DNA from: Liolophura sinensis
Taxonomy: Eukaryota > Mollusca > Polyplacophora > Chitonida > Chitonidae
Length of the DNA: 64,000 bases
Direction of reading: 5' to 3'
Assembly (NCBI RefSeq): GCF_032854445.1
Contig: NC_088302.1
Location: 14,443,338-14,507,337 of the forward strand
Shown in pieces: positions 35,091 to 48,499 of this stretch. The translations under genes were made by a program, and so were the position numbers. The notes under the pieces were generated by a model, which was not told the origin of the DNA, ran no database searches, and saw nothing but the letters and a program-made list of their open reading frames with translations. Within the stretch, counting starts at the first letter, position 1; each line of letters starts with the position of its first letter.

Positions 35091-36306
35091 AATAAATATT
35101 TCCCGTAATTAACGTCTAATCATAATCTTTGCCGATTTACTAAATTCAAAAATTCAAAAAATTCCATATTTTTGGGCAAGGGAATGATCAAGCATGATCA
35201 GTATGCTTAGAAGCAAACTGTGATCAAAGAAAGTGGTGTGCATAGCTTAATGTTTGATGTTGGGTATGATTCGAAAGGTATTAACGAGAAACATGAATGA
35301 ATAAAAACAATCAAGCTTTATCATGTTTATAAAAAAAAACATCACTAACTAGTTGACATATTAACTTCGGAAAGTTGATAAACTTCGGAAAGTTGATAAT
35401 TAAGAGCCATTCCACGCGAAAGTGATATGGAGATCCATTCTAGAATGTTTACTTTACCGTAAATTTACCAATGGGTAGGTTCCTGATGAGTTATACAGTA
35501 CTTCGGGACGCACAAAACTCGTGGTTCATTTTGTACAATAGTGTTGAATACACACCAAGTAACACCTTAGTTTAAAAAAACATTTCTGCTTTTTGCCTAT
35601 CCCATTTTAAACATTGCTCTTTTTCTAATGTAAATACACAAAAGGAGTCCAGAACACGCGATCGGTGTCAACTATTATTACTGAATTGTTTTTGCTGGAT
35701 ATTACTGAATATTACTATAGTGTCTGCTTTCCAGCATAGTTTTACTGGCATATTACCAGAGCTAAAGCAAACACGAAAAGTCACACTTTCGTAAGAGTTT
35801 AGAATTACTTAAGGTAAAGTTATATGGACACAAATGTATTAAAGTATGTATGGCAGCACAAGTTAAATTGTGGTATATATCAATATTTCGAACTTTAGTT
35901 AATGAGTGGATTTACCGGTTTTCCAAGACAGTTCGCATCATGAGGTGATACGAGATTTTCACAGGGCCGTTAGAAGCGAAGAAACGAGGCTACAAGTGTG
36001 TACGGAGAAACTGTAGATGGATTTTAAACAGCCATTTCCAGATATATAAATACACCAGACAGAACAAGGCAGACAGACCACGCGATCCTTATGGTTACTG
36101 CAATTTTTACTGTTAGGTACTACTATGTGACTATGGTGTCAGCTTTTACCAACGGTAAAGTTAGTAAAGCGACCTAGAGCCTCTGACAATGGCATATTTC
36201 CAGTTCATGCGCTACATAAAGCCTCAAAAAAATAGAGATGTCAGCGAAAAATATATTTTCGTATTAATTAAAACGTGCTTTTTCAGTTTGATTGGTTTCC
36301 TTGGTT

Positions 36307-36432
36307 ATTTATTTGATTGGTGTTTTACGCCGTATTCAATATTTCACTTATATGACGGAGGCCAGCATTATGGTTGGGGTAAACCGGGTAGAGCAGGTTA
36401 TTGCAGAACTTCCCACTTACGGCTAGAGATCC
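36307..36432 (-). mobile_element. SINE family 1, partial
   Basis: The plus strand reads TTTGATTGGTGTTTTACGCCG, TATTTCACTTATATGACGGAGGCCAGCATTATGG, GGTAAACCGGGTAGAGC and CTTCCCACTTACGGC. The tRNA-like head is missing. Confidence 0.8.
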
Positions 36433-37169
36433 ATGGTTAAGGAACCGCCTGGTAGTTAGAATTGGAAAAGTGTTAATGTTCAGATGCACTGTATACTTTC
36501 ACCACTAAGATCGTCGGGTCTATTCCAGATTGAGACATACATTGCTTCTTCACCATCAACTTTAAACTTGATCACCAGTTATTATTTATAATTCTGTCAA
36601 ACAGCAAGAAAATAAATTTTCTTGAAAATGCTTTTAAAGATTCTGAGCGTAGTTAAGTTTAGTTATTATTACAGTCTACTGTATATATATCTTAGCAATA
36701 TGACCGACTACTCGGCCGATATGTTCTGTAAATGATAACGTCAGGTGTACTTTTTCATTGTTACAATATTAAAAGAAAAATCATTGAAAATCAAAGGACT
36801 AAGCCAAATACTGCGCTGTTCTAAGTAATCCAATCCATTCCCTATTTAGAGAAAAAACCTAGACGTGATTCTTGGCTTTCCTCCGAATTGTAAAATTTCC
36901 TGTTTTCAATTTTAGTTTGCAGTAATAGTATTTTTTACTTTTATTTCACGTGACCAAAGGTCCCATTAGGAACATTGTAGCCGTTTGCTGGTGACTCTGT
37001 AACAGAAGGTTATACTGACAGGCTTACTGTTTTCTCGACAGGACAGTTAGTTCTTGCAATTATAACACGGAATTCGTCTCTCCAGAGAGTCTCTGGATTT
37101 GGCTTGTTTTTTTCACACAGGAATTATTCGTTCTTTACATTCGTTGAATTTAGAGTCCTAAAATCGATC

Positions 37170-37315
37170 ACATCTAAAAACGCTGCACACACAGAACTTT
37201 GTGCGCTTTTCTGCCAACGTTAAATGACAAAGTGTTTTGTTAAACGGGCTTTTAAAACTCAAAAGCTTGACCTGGAAATAAACGGCGTGCCACATGGTAT
37301 TTAGCCATTATCATG
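37170..37315 (-). pseudogene. Exon-like block D, F2 copy, truncated
   Basis: Only the C-terminal half remains on the minus strand: KYHVARRLFPGQAFEF, stop, KPV, stop. The ISHVYNLV half is deleted. Confidence 0.4.
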
Positions 37316-38344
37316 CGAGATTTTTTTATTAGTTTCTAGAGCTAACTAAAACTCTATGATATTAAATATTACACCTTTTGGAAAGCTTCTACACCGGTTT
37401 AAGACAGAACACAATTTAGGATCATGTAGTCTTGATTTAAGGGAGAAGAAAATGATGCCAAAAGAAGATGAAAGAGCGTCAAAACTATGGTCTTATATGG
37501 TAAAATATGGTCTTTAATAGTTTTTGATTTTTTTTTTTGACGTGAAAAGGGTATTTGAAAATATTTTTGTATCGTGGGTATTTGAGACCAACTGTTGGTA
37601 TTTATCGTTGTTGCATAATAATGTTCCAAATAAGGATGTGATGCTTGTCTAATAATTTGAATGTAAATTTGTTGTTTATATCGAAACATGCATTAACTAT
37701 TCAAATTATGATATTACTTATGAACATATTAAAAATATAAATATGATCCAAATAGAGGTTTAATACAGTTGTAAGCTGAAAAGAACAAATTCTAGTGCAA
37801 AAATATTATTAAACCTGTGTTACATCCTCATTTATGACATTATTAAACAAAGACTATACATACCAAAAGGTGGTCACAAATACCCACCATACAAAAATTA
37901 TTTTCAAGTGTCTTTTTCTCCTTAAGGAAAAATTGGAAAAAATATTGAAGACCACGTTTAGAAATAACTTTTCGCACGCTTTCATCTGAATTTTATGTCA
38001 TTTTTATGTTTTCTCCACCTATAACAGATGACGGAAAAACTATCGATGACACACACATGGAGGTTATCTACTTACCTTCCATCAGTACGATGTAAAATAT
38101 ATGTACTTATTGTCAGTAACTTACCGAAAGGTCGATTGTTTTCCTAGAGCACTAACTTTTCCATCATCCATAAAAGTGACCAGCATAGTATAAGAGAAAA
38201 TGTCGGGTATCTCATAGTGTGATATTAATCAGTTAAATCAATCAGTCAGTCAATCAAATATAATGTCTGCAGCAAATCTGGTACAACAGTGAATGATCTA
38301 TCCATGGCCGTCAATAATCTGATGACAGAACACCGAACATAAAG

Positions 38345-38685
38345 CTATGCATGTAAGAACCAAACTGGTCAACGGAAACACTGTTGTCATTATCTCGAGA
38401 GAAGCAGCATGGTTTCGGGTTACAAATACATTGCAAGATTCACACCGCATTCTAATATCCCAGGTATAATGGTACTTCCGGCAAGCTTAGAATTCCGGAA
38501 GAAAATTCGGTTTGTGTTGGTGAATTGCAAATCTATGTGAATGAAACTCCTTTCCAATTGTACCATTAGAACAGTGTAGTGAAACTGTCTGGTATTTCCG
38601 TTCACAGGAACACTTGATGTGTTCTCGAGAATATGCCCATTTCTCAAAATTATTGCCATGGCCATATTTGATCCCAACTAGCAGA
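38345..38685 (-). pseudogene. Exon-like block A, F2 copy, frameshifted
   Basis: GTTATAG|TCTGCTAGT at 38693-38677 preserves the acceptor position of F0. The minus strand then reads SNMAMAI, ENTSSVPVNGNTRQFHYTVL, MVQLERSFIHIDLQF and stops near 38420. In another frame CNVFVTRNHAASLEIMTTVF follows, so one frameshift separates the halves. It is a close relative of 11024-11359 and carries the same residues around TVLM.Q.E..F. Confidence 0.5.
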
Positions 38686-38844
38686 CTATAACGAAACTGG
38701 CCGTATTTTCATAAATATAACCAGTTATGGAGAATGAACTGAATCTTGTGAAAGCAATCTTGTGTTTGCATAACAATAATAATAAACGATGTTTAAAACA
38801 TTGAAAGAAAAGCTTCATCAGCGTGTACAGATATCTGGAATAAG

Positions 38845-38930
38845 GGTAGAAATCACATTGATGAGAAGCTCCTGGCTCACTTTGCTGCGCTAGCATAATA
38901 ACCACTAGGCCACGGAGGCAGCTCGTTATC
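38845..38930 (-). mobile_element. SINE family 1, tRNA-like head only
   Basis: On the minus strand: GCCTCCGTGGCCTAGTGG (A-box), TGCTAGCGCAGCAAAGTGAGCC, AGGAGCTTCTCATCAATGTG. It is closest to a Leu/Ser-type tRNA head. The body is absent. Confidence 0.6.
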
Positions 38931-38944
38931 TCAGCGCTAGAAGC

Positions 38945-39005
38945 GTTATCTCAGCGGTAGAAGCGTGGTTTCAGGTTGCTGATGCATTGCAAGATTCAAA
39001 CCACA
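38945..39005 (-). pseudogene. Remnant of exon-like block A next to F2
   Basis: The minus strand reads CNASAT*NHASTAEI, a degraded version of CNVSVTRNHAASLEI, followed on the plus strand by the TTCAAACCACAGTTTTATG flank also seen at 30520. It marks a second, older copy about 600 bp from the main F2 block A. Confidence 0.4.
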
Positions 39006-39189
39006 GTTTTATGTTTGAGATATAATGGTATCGGTCGTAACATGTGCATGATTGAAAACGAGATTTAAGCGACGTGACACTCTGAGAGGCTTTCCGAAAT
39101 TGTTGTAAAACATGTCCACGTGGTTTATATTGTTTAGATACTTTTTTCTGTCCGTGGGTGGTTGCTTTCGTACAACTCTGTCCTCAGGA

Positions 39190-41280
39190 CTGTACACTGC
39201 AGATTCTCTTACCCGCCATTTCTCGGGACATTCCGTTTTTTCTCGTCCCGCCTGTACCAGGTTTCCCTCCGTTTTCGTATTATTTGCGGTCTCATGCATG
39301 ACAACAAATGTCAGTTGGAACGAAAGGCCGGTTGCAACCAAAAGCGACAATGTCTTTATAAAGTAACACAATCGATTTGGTCATCCTTTGTTAAAATGCT
39401 ATTCATATGAATGATTAAGATCTGTCATCTGTTACTATAAATGAGTAGTACCAATAGCACATATGTAGACACTAAAGATTTAATATCTTCAATATATAGC
39501 ACCTCCGCTTTTGTTATTTTACGCCATCGCTCTGTTCCTTACGTAAACAAACAGCTACCAATGCGCAAACACGGCCTCTAATTCATCACAACAGATCAAT
39601 CGATGTTTAACTTCCAATACACTGCAAGTTCCCCTCAGAATCAATGTGCATGGTTGTTTACCTGCGATATGTTATTGAAGACAGTGGACAACATCTGCTT
39701 CAATAATTGATTAAAACAAATTGTTGAAATACTCGAATCTTGATTATGAAATAATTTCTTTTTGAATGGAGACATTCTCGCGTGTTGTCGGCATGTATTT
39801 CTTTTCCGAGAAAGTGAAAATTTCCCAAATTGTCCAAAAAGCAAGGTGATAAGCACGCGATTATCGTTGTATTGGACATGATAGACAGGTAATGTATGAC
39901 ACAGTTTGAAAAGTTTACGTATAATAAACTAGAAAACTGTACTTGTTTTGCAACACTACCACTCTGAGAATTCATTTAAATTAAAATTAGAAAGTAAATA
40001 CATAAAATGTGTTGTGCCATTGCTGTGCGGTGAAAATGCATTTCCCTGCTTGATACATTGCCCCTGGCTGGTTTATTGACATATTCACTGATTCAGTCAA
40101 TCACGTGACAGATTGTCTAGAGCACGGAAAGTTGGTATATTACAATAGGCCTATATTACAATAGTTCAAATTGCTTGCCAACGTATACGGTAATACATCT
40201 TTTCAATATATCCAACAGAAGACAAAGCCATCAAAACTGGGCAAAAGGCCTCAACTTTACCTCACGGGTGTTATAATATACTGTACCTTCCATCGTAATT
40301 AAGTTATCACTGTTAAACCCATCCAGTTTTACGGCAACTGGTCAGGCACACAGACAAATTCTAGTATCAAGACAACGTCTTTACTTCATAACCGTGTGTA
40401 ATTCCATTTAAGCCGAAGCGACGTGCCGTATATTCGTCGTACTGAATTAGATGCCCACCTAGGATATATGAACAGTTGCTATCAAAGAGCGTCTTAAATA
40501 CATATTTTGACTATCGATACAAGCTAGCATGATACACGATTTGGATTCTGATTTCGTACACACGTCTTGAACACTCCCTGCGTCTTTCCAACATTATTGA
40601 AAACTTGTGACTGCTTCTCTATGCATGAATCCATCTTAGTGTTATACTTTTGTAGTTTCTTAGTTCTTTGGTGATTTTGTGCCTTTAATAATCAGTAAAA
40701 AAGATGCAGAGTCTTCAGTTTGTTGGAATTTGGTGCACTCAGAAATCTTGGCTCTGGATAAGGTGTGAAATCTAACCGTCAGTGTTAGCTATAGGCGCTC
40801 TGGCGGTCCTTAGGAAGCTCTGGTTCAACCGTAACGGCCCTGTGGTCGTGTGGGTCGAGAAAAGTAAATTGTCGAAAGTACATTGCAGGCTTTGGTTCTA
40901 CCTGTGTACATGCCAAAGAACGAAGAGGGTGCCAAAGAACGAAGACAGGTGCCTTGAAGAACCAACCTTTCTTAAATATTATATTATTTATATTCTGCGG
41001 GCATCGGGGTATAAATCACAGTTGTACAAGATTTGCATGGTTCAGACAAGACCTCCCAGCTATTTACATCAAATACTTGTGAAATATGTCATCTAAGGAA
41101 TATTATGCCCTGAAATAGGTTCCAAATAATTTGTACATACTTTTTCAAAAAAGGTACACTGGCTATTCTAGGAAGTACTAGAAAACTTGCTTATCTAAGA
41201 AATGTTACATCACGGAATAGGTTCCAAATAAGGAGGGTATAGTTTATGAGATTTGTGTTTCTTGAAGCTAGTTTATGTTG
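39190..41280. repeat. Tail block T, copy 2
   Basis: Second copy of the 31190-33010 stretch, with small insertions and deletions. TTGGAACGAAAGGCCGGTTG at 39314, ACGTAAACAAACAGCTACC near 39540, GAATGGAGACATTCTCG near 39764 and GCCCACCTAGGATATATG near 40450 correspond in order to copy 1. No shared open frame stands out. Confidence 0.7.
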
Positions 41281-41337
41281 GATTTAGTAGGAATGAATAT
41301 TGTGCTTTTGACCACTGTATCACGATATGCCTATTCA

Positions 41338-41402
41338 TTTATTCGTTTATTCACTTGATTGGTGTTTTACGCGCCTCGCTGACGTGCTAACCACCCAGGT
41401 CA
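41338..41402 (-). mobile_element. SINE family 1, internally deleted
   Basis: The tail CACTTGATTGGTGTTTTACGC is fused to a head-like GCTGACGTGCTAACCACC, so the whole body is missing. Confidence 0.55.
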
Positions 41403-41614
41403 TAGAGACCCCCGGTACGTAGTCAAACCATGTGACAAAATAAGGCCATACAAGTCCTTTGTGACTAATGCCGCTAGCTTTTTGGTGAAGGACTGAGGTG
41501 TCGCCATGGGTTTGTTTTTGTCTTGCTGGACGTTTGCGGTAGTAATCTGTACAACGAGGAGCTGAAAATGAAAATGTCTTTGTATATCATGCAGACTTAC
41601 AGTAAAATTTGATT

Positions 41615-41720
41615 TCATTACATTGGTCTTTTATGCCATGCTCAAGTACGGCTGGCAAGAATATTTCACTTATGCTAGGTTGCGGCGAAGGCATTAGGAT
41701 CGATAGAGTAGCAGATGAGT
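41615..41720 (-). mobile_element. SINE family 1 fragment, diverged
   Basis: Includes CATTGGTCTTTTATGCCATGCTCAAG, then AAGAATATTTCACTTATGC and GCATTAGGATCGATAG, a degraded tail and core. Confidence 0.55.
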
Positions 41721-41979
41721 TCGAGGGCCACAGACGTACTTGGGGCCACTTTGGTCAAATATGGTATTAGTTGTGTGAAAATGACCCATGCATACGGTGT
41801 AAGAGGCCCAACCTCTCTTCCCGTTCACTCACCTCTTAGTTGATTGTTAAGAATAAGGACACAGCACTTCCGGATCAACGCCATAGCCAGTCAAAAGGAC
41901 AAAATCAAACATTCACACTGATCCCCCATGCATTTACCATTATCCCAGATGTTTGCTTTAATATCCCGGGAAGTTCAAT

Positions 41980-42335
41980 AAGGTTCCTTATAAACGGTAA
42001 TTACATAGGTTCCCGAAAAAGCATTTATGTTTGCTTAGTTTGCGCCAGCAGTCCTTTGTCTTTCAAGGGCCGTGCCTAAACGGAGACCCGGAGATGATAA
42101 TCGATTTTAGGATAGATGATTGCATAGGTATCAACAGGGTATTACGTTCAGTGATGGTCCAGAAACAGTATGTTGACACTTTACCTCTATGGAATCATAA
42201 TACACCCTCTCCACTTGTGCAAAGCAAGCACTTCGTGAACTCAAACAGCAAAGTGCGATTGTTATGTCCTGATGAAGCCATGGTATGTTGTATTGATCTT
42301 GTCGTGGGAACAGAAGCCTGCTGCACCCCCACAAG
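41980..42335 (-). pseudogene. Exon-like block C, F3 copy
   Basis: The minus-strand frame LLFPRQDQYNIPWLHQDITI, ALCCLSSRSACFAQVERVYY, DSIEVKCQHTVSGPS parallels F2 and R1. The alternative frame ending LSKHKCFFGNLCNYRL is also recognisable but broken. Confidence 0.42.
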
Positions 42336-42884
42336 CAAACTAAATATTTTCCTTAATGAATTTCAAATCATAATCGATACCGATTTATTAAATAATAATT
42401 TCAAAATTTATAAAGGCAAATGTTTCACGATCAGTATGTTTGAAAGCACAATTGTGTTCAAACAAAGCAGTGTGGATAATTTGATGTTTGTTATGTGGCA
42501 TGGTTCAGAAAGAAATTAACGAGAAACGTTAATGAATAAAACCAATGAGGCTTAAAAAAGAAATAATACCGCCACCTAGTGGATATATGAGAACAGCTTT
42601 AGACAACTGATGACGAGGAACGATTCCACCCGGATGTGAGTTTGGTCCCATGTGGTAGAATAACTGTTTATGGATAGGTTCCTGGTGGGTTATACTGTAC
42701 TTTGGGCTTCATAAAACATTACATAGGGGTTCATTTTGTACAGTAGTGTTGAGAACACTTCGTACACAACAATACATTAATTTTGCGTCTTGTTTGCTTC
42801 TTGCTTACCCAAGGTAAAACACCATTTTTCACTTCTCAGAATTAGGTAATATCTATGGAAAGCTGAAATGAGTCGGATATAAAA

Positions 42885-43150
42885 ACCTACCGCATAGAGA
42901 TAAATCAGAGCAGCGACGAGAATGTGCAAAGTGTTGGCAAATGGCTACACGTAACCGGTGACATGAGGCCCCTAGTCAGTTTACCTTAGTTAGGGTTTTA
43001 TTCTAACTGTTCATGTAAATGCTTCACATTACACGCCCCCTAGCCATATGGCTTAACTAGAATCAGGTAAAGAAATGCAGCAATGTTAATTGGAATTTTT
43101 TATACGTCATTAGCCAAGAATTACTCAAAATGCTCTGCTGTCATCACATT
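42885..43150 (+). repeat. Element S, near complete single copy
   Basis: One 48-bp unit (CCGCATAGAGATAAATCAGAGCAGCGACG), then GGCAAATGGCTACACG, ACCGGTGACATGAGGCCC, CAGTTTACCTTAGTTAGGGT and TTTATTCTAACTGTTCATG. It is close to 9995-10230 and helps define the unexpanded form. Confidence 0.75.
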
Positions 43151-43159
43151 TAACGTACA

Positions 43160-46100
43160 ATAACATTAAAACTAGAGTACGTCAGCTATTGAAAATTGTT
43201 TTAGGCCTATCTATTCACTTGGAGTTCTGCGACGTACTCAAGAATACGTCACTTGTATCCCACCAGCAAAGTTTATGAATGAGATATACCACTGTGGGGG
43301 TTGTAGTTTAGGGATGTTTGTAAAAATTAAAGTTGAATCACAACAACAACAACTGTATGAGCTCCCGCGTTATGTAGCTGTACTTCTTATGTCAGTCATT
43401 ATCTGAAATTCATGTGGTAATGTCTCAGTGCTGTATTTACCCGGTTCTCCAGAGAATGTACTTTAGTACAGGCACTAGTAACTGTGGTCTGTGTTTTTGG
43501 ATATAACACATACATATATATAAATACATAAATAGACTTGGAAGGCGACTCCATTACATAGAAGGATGTTCGCCTTTGTATATCATAAAGCGGACAAACA
43601 GGTAGAAGGTGATCGATGGTTTTGGTCAATGTCACGTAAATCGTTTAACTGGAACCGTTTTATTTTGCCACTGACTGGGAGATATTGCCTTTGGATGCGA
43701 GAGGCAGGCCTGCTTGTCGAATTGTTGGGCATCATGTAATTTCGATGTGTGACGTCATTCAGAACAGGTTGTTTTTCGCATATGGTTAGTGATTTTTCAG
43801 ATGTGCATTGGTCATGTGAAGGATGAGCCCTTTTCCATACCCTCGGTATAATAGCGTCCTATATCAGTGCTGAGACAATTTTTTGTTCCAGAATCATGCG
43901 CGTCCTATTTGCCTTTCCTTGCGTCCTTGATTTGTTCCTTTTACCAAATTTATGACGGATAAAACAAAAACAAAAAGATCATGGATGCAAAGAACTGTAT
44001 TCAGAAGACACTCAAGATGACACAAGTGTAACTGCATAATATCAGTGTAATTATATCGTTTTTTTTTCACCAGTAAAGAAAATATTATAATTTGTGATAT
44101 GAAATATGATATCATTAAATATCTGCAATAACAGAGTGTATGTTCCAAAGAATGCCGTCTACATGGCAACCATTCTCTACAGACGTCTCACGTTTCAGGT
44201 CAGGTGGAAAGCACGTGCGTGTAGCCTTCAAAACACATGAAGAGACTGTCTTTTTTGTTGTGTTACTGGGCATCATTTGCATCGGAAGGATTATCAGAAT
44301 ATATAAAAAGTGATATTGTCATATCTTTAAATGAAACCTTTTAAACATACGTAGTGGAAATCTGCAGATGGGACTACTATACGATTAGCCTGGACACGCA
44401 TTCAGACATTGCATCCATGCAGTGAACAAAGTTCAAATAGAAATCTACAGGCATCAAATTTCCGATCAGTTCGTTGCCAAAAATTTATTACGCTTTTGCA
44501 ACAATGTTTGAATGTTTCTTTAACTCCATACCATGTCGTTACATCTAACGGTCATAAATTAATGCACTGGTAAAACAAAACTCTACCGCTATGAGTGATT
44601 TATGTTTAATCCAACAAGGTAATGTGAGATGGACGTTTCATATTTTGTGTCCCTCTTCTCTCTGCACATAAAATACACTAAGAGATGCCCAATAATAAAA
44701 CGTTGGCTCTTATATCGTTCAGTTTCTACTAGAAACGTTTTCGGGAAATTGGAAGTTGGAAATTGTCATACAGCATAAATAACGTCTACAAATAATCAGA
44801 AAAAAATGACCGGAATGCAGTCAAAATTTCTGACGTATGTGTGTATTTAAAAATGTACATAGCGATCAAGAACATTATAAGAGGTAGTCCACCTCCGATA
44901 AAAAAACAACAACAACAACAACGCCCTTTTCTCATATACAGCTGTGCGTAACAGCTAGTCACATAGCTGTACAGTCAGCAGTTCAGATTTGGGTGGTCGC
45001 GTCTGGTCAAAGTGGCAGTTAATGGCGTTCCTAACCTGACCCTACATCCTCTATTGACCATCTCGTTAAGACAAAATTCTCCGGAGAACAATGGCGACAC
45101 ATGTCGATTTATTCCCCATTTGGTGTTTGATTTCGTCTGGAATTATTGGCATAGGTACAACTATCTTCCATCAAGGCTTTCCTCGTCGGTTTTATTGAGC
45201 TTTTCACGATCCGACGGTTACGATATTTATATTTGAAATGAATTATTCTTGCGCCATATGCCTTAGATCTCAAACTGATCATCTGTATGGGTAATGTAGG
45301 CCTATTCATGATTATCTGTAACAGTTGTTACGACCCAAACTGTTTGTATTATAAAGAGATGGCTTGTTCGAAATACACGACAGTTTAGCCGCACAAAAAA
45401 GTAACCAAAATCAGCAGATTTTATTTTACAGCAATTTATTATTAATAAGAACAGATAACAAGGCTTTTACAAATACTAAAGTACTTAAAGTTTAACAAGA
45501 AAGGATAGCAGTATCTATACAAATACTAAAGTACTTACATGTACAACGGTGTCAAGCCCAAACGGACGCATATATTCCACAATATATACCACACAGGCAT
45601 AAATGCTCAGAGGCAAATTCACAAGAGGGAAAATCCACAGAATAACTGAGTGTATGACGAAATATACACAAAATTCCACAGACAGGGTCCGCGTACTAAT
45701 AAGCACTGTGTACACAAGAGCACAAATTAAATATACAAGTTCAAACCGAACATATGCTATAACAAAGCCAGAGGCTATAAACACACCAAAATTCAGCACA
45801 AAAGGCCTACACACAGCGAAAGCATCCAAAACTCTCAATAACTCTCCTTTCTCTCCTTTGACCTGCTTTCATAGGTCTTATATAGCCTGTTGGAATTGTC
45901 TAGAATAAGAAAATTCCTGAACAGGCACCGAACTGAGCGTATTCTGGAACATTCTAAGGTAGAGGCAGACAGCTGGCCCTGAACTTAGCATATGTAAACA
46001 GTGGCAAGCTAAATTTAGAAGTTGACGGCAGTCGTGCGCATAACACAATTCACTAAGGGGGTGATTTCGATTCAGAGTTGGTCTGTGGAACTATATAGGC

Positions 46101-48499
46101 AGATTACAAAAAGCCTGGCGTAAGCAAAAATTTGCTTTCTGATCTTTAGAAATAAAATTTCTGAAGACATTTCAGAGGTCATCTGAAAATGAATGTTAAC
46201 TTTCATTTCAAAAACTATCAATAGAAGAATGCTGGCAAGGTTTTAAAGTTTGACGTGGGTCAAAAATGGCTTAGTAGAATCGGACCAAGGTACTTCTATC
46301 TATTAACTATTGACGAAGAAGGCCGTCATTTTTTTTTTTTTTGCAAATGAATAATATCTCTGTACCTTACACCAAGGCATTTTTTAACCAATGATAGGAC
46401 ATTTATTATATCCCGCAGCCACCTGGGTTTTTTGTTATAGGGACTGTGTACTTACTGCTTGATACAGTGAAAGCATAGCTGCTGGGCGTGTACGCTTTTC
46501 TTGCAACACAAAGCTGATAATTCAAGGAACCGGTATTGCACCAGGAGTTGTCTCCCATCGATTCACTTTAATTTCTTTCAAGATCTGTTACATGGCCGTT
46601 GGAAGGTCGGTCCACACCTACACACAGGGTGAACTGTAACTGTACCATAGCATGCGCTTGATGAGTTATTGCATAAGATTTTACCTTACCCATGTCATTG
46701 CACTTGAGTTTTTCTGCCAAAGCTTATTTTTCAAAACCTTATACTTCTTTCTTTAACGTTGGCAAAATGTTTCCTTTGAATGGCCCATCAATATAATTAG
46801 ATGGCCATTTCTGACCATAATGAGTGCCACTCCACCTTTTTGCCACGTGATACACAGAGATTGCTATATTTCATTCTTCAAAATGCATCTTCATTTACAT
46901 CTATGAATGCATTCAACAAAATGATCTTGAAACGAACTATTTCAAGCCAAAAATATTGCTGTGACGCCAATGATACCCTCTCGATCCACCATACCTACCA
47001 CTATAAAATCCTATGTTTTAAATGCATTTTAGAAAAATGACAATTACAAAAATTCTAATAAAAAAAAATCAGAGTATTTTCCTAGACAGTCTTTAATGGT
47101 CTTTTCATCTGAAAAATACTTTTTTTAGTGTTTTCTTTACCTTTAATATCAAGTGTAATATGTCTTCATATTCCACAGAAAACTGGACAGAACTCTGAGG
47201 AAAACACTGCATCTCGCAAGGCTTCCTGACATAAAGTCATAACAGGAGTAGATGAACGTGACACCATTGATGAAGGGCCACAACCGCTTCCGAGATAGTG
47301 ACGCTTTGGACCAAATAACCAGTGGCATCCCCTCTTGAACAACTTAAGTATCATGGGATGATTACCAATTATCTGAAATCTCCAAGTTAAAGTGTTTTAG
47401 AAACTTCAATAGCATTATTCAGAATGAATAAAATTTCTCAAAAACTGACTTTTACATTATTTTTCAAATTTTGGAGCTTTTCTAGAATACGTTCAAAATC
47501 TTCCCAGCTTCCCAGCATTTAGTAATATGAGAGAGGAAACTCTGATCTTAACCTGACCAGACCTGGTCCTCCATTAAAACGTGACAAGTACATGTAATAA
47601 GTATCACCCTTCACTCCTAACTTCATTTGTGACATTTGCATAGCGCACGTTCAGCTTGTGTGCCGGAGGTCCGGGGATACAGCCCTATACAGCCTCTACG
47701 CATGAACTGGTATCACCTTCCCGCTAAGTTGGACGAGTACTATCACTGTCATGTAAACGTATATTTTCGCATCTATTTTCATAAATGGCATACTCTCATA
47801 ATAAGCAGCCATGACAAGATAAGACGAGACGATTTATGAAAAAGAAAAACAAAAACGAAACTTTCTCTTACGGGGAAGTGAAATAGTACTCCCCTAATCC
47901 ACAATACATCTAAGGTCGAAATCATTTTATTATAAAATTTCATTAATGGTATTATAAATACGTTAGGAAAGAGCAGTGGTCTCTCCAGAATTTGTAATTC
48001 AATAAAAATGTAAGTTTATTTCATTTGTCGTATATAATTGGATATACTCAGTATCAGGTTATAGACAAACGACAGTCATTAATCTTCGTTAGAGATTTAG
48101 GTCTACGTATATGCCTACATCCAAATTGCCGTTTTGTTCCACATGACCTACATTGATGTAATTTGGCAGTTTAGTGACGGATCTAAATTGGCAGCCTGTA
48201 ACCTCTGTCACATATAATGATCAATACGTCCTGTGCAATATCCCTTCAATCTATATGCCAGTCACGAGGTGTGAATGATGGGCCAGAATGGAGTTCGCCG
48301 TCTCGAGTCTGTCGAGGGATATAGAGCTGGCTATTTGACATCATGACCTTTGGACCTGTGCTCAAGGTCAGCCGTAATGGCTTTATACACAGCAATTTGT
48401 CTGAAGTAATAAACCTCAGGTAACAGTGGGATGAGGATCGGTCAAAACATCGGTGCACGAGTGAGGTAAATGTCATTTTTGTGATATATTCATATTAAC
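43160..48499. other. Intergenic stretch with no supported gene
   Basis: AT-rich DNA outside the duplicated array. A short SINE-tail fragment lies near 43215-43260. A 20-base direct repeat (TACAAATACTAAAGTACTTA) occurs at 45468 and 45518. The minus strand at 45515-45838 is open for 108 codons and very hydrophobic but starts with TTG, not ATG. The plus-strand frame 45603-45908 overlaps it. I could not recognise any of these as exons. Confidence 0.35.

Larger units (their letters stand above)
34360..41330 (+). repeat. Array segment F2 (F orientation)
   Basis: Tandem relative of F1. Order: inverted element S piece (34365-34480), block C (34735-35090), 35210-35560 (= R1 22380-22680), 35925-36150 (= F0 8040-8190), 36490-36560, the D region (36800-37315), 37800-38030 (= F0 10840-11020), block A (38345-38685), then tail block T (39190-41280). 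Block B is not evident. Exon-like blocks are on the minus strand. Confidence 0.78.
41770..43160 (+). repeat. Array segment F3 (F orientation, truncated)
   Basis: Begins with sequence matching 34575 onward (AAGAGGCCCAACCTCTCTTC, CAGCACTTCCGGATC, CATTCACACTGATC). It contains block C (41980-42335), the 42420-42780 flank (= 35210-35560) and element S (42885-43150), and stops. Nothing of blocks B, D or A follows, so it is the truncated right edge of the array. Confidence 0.75.
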
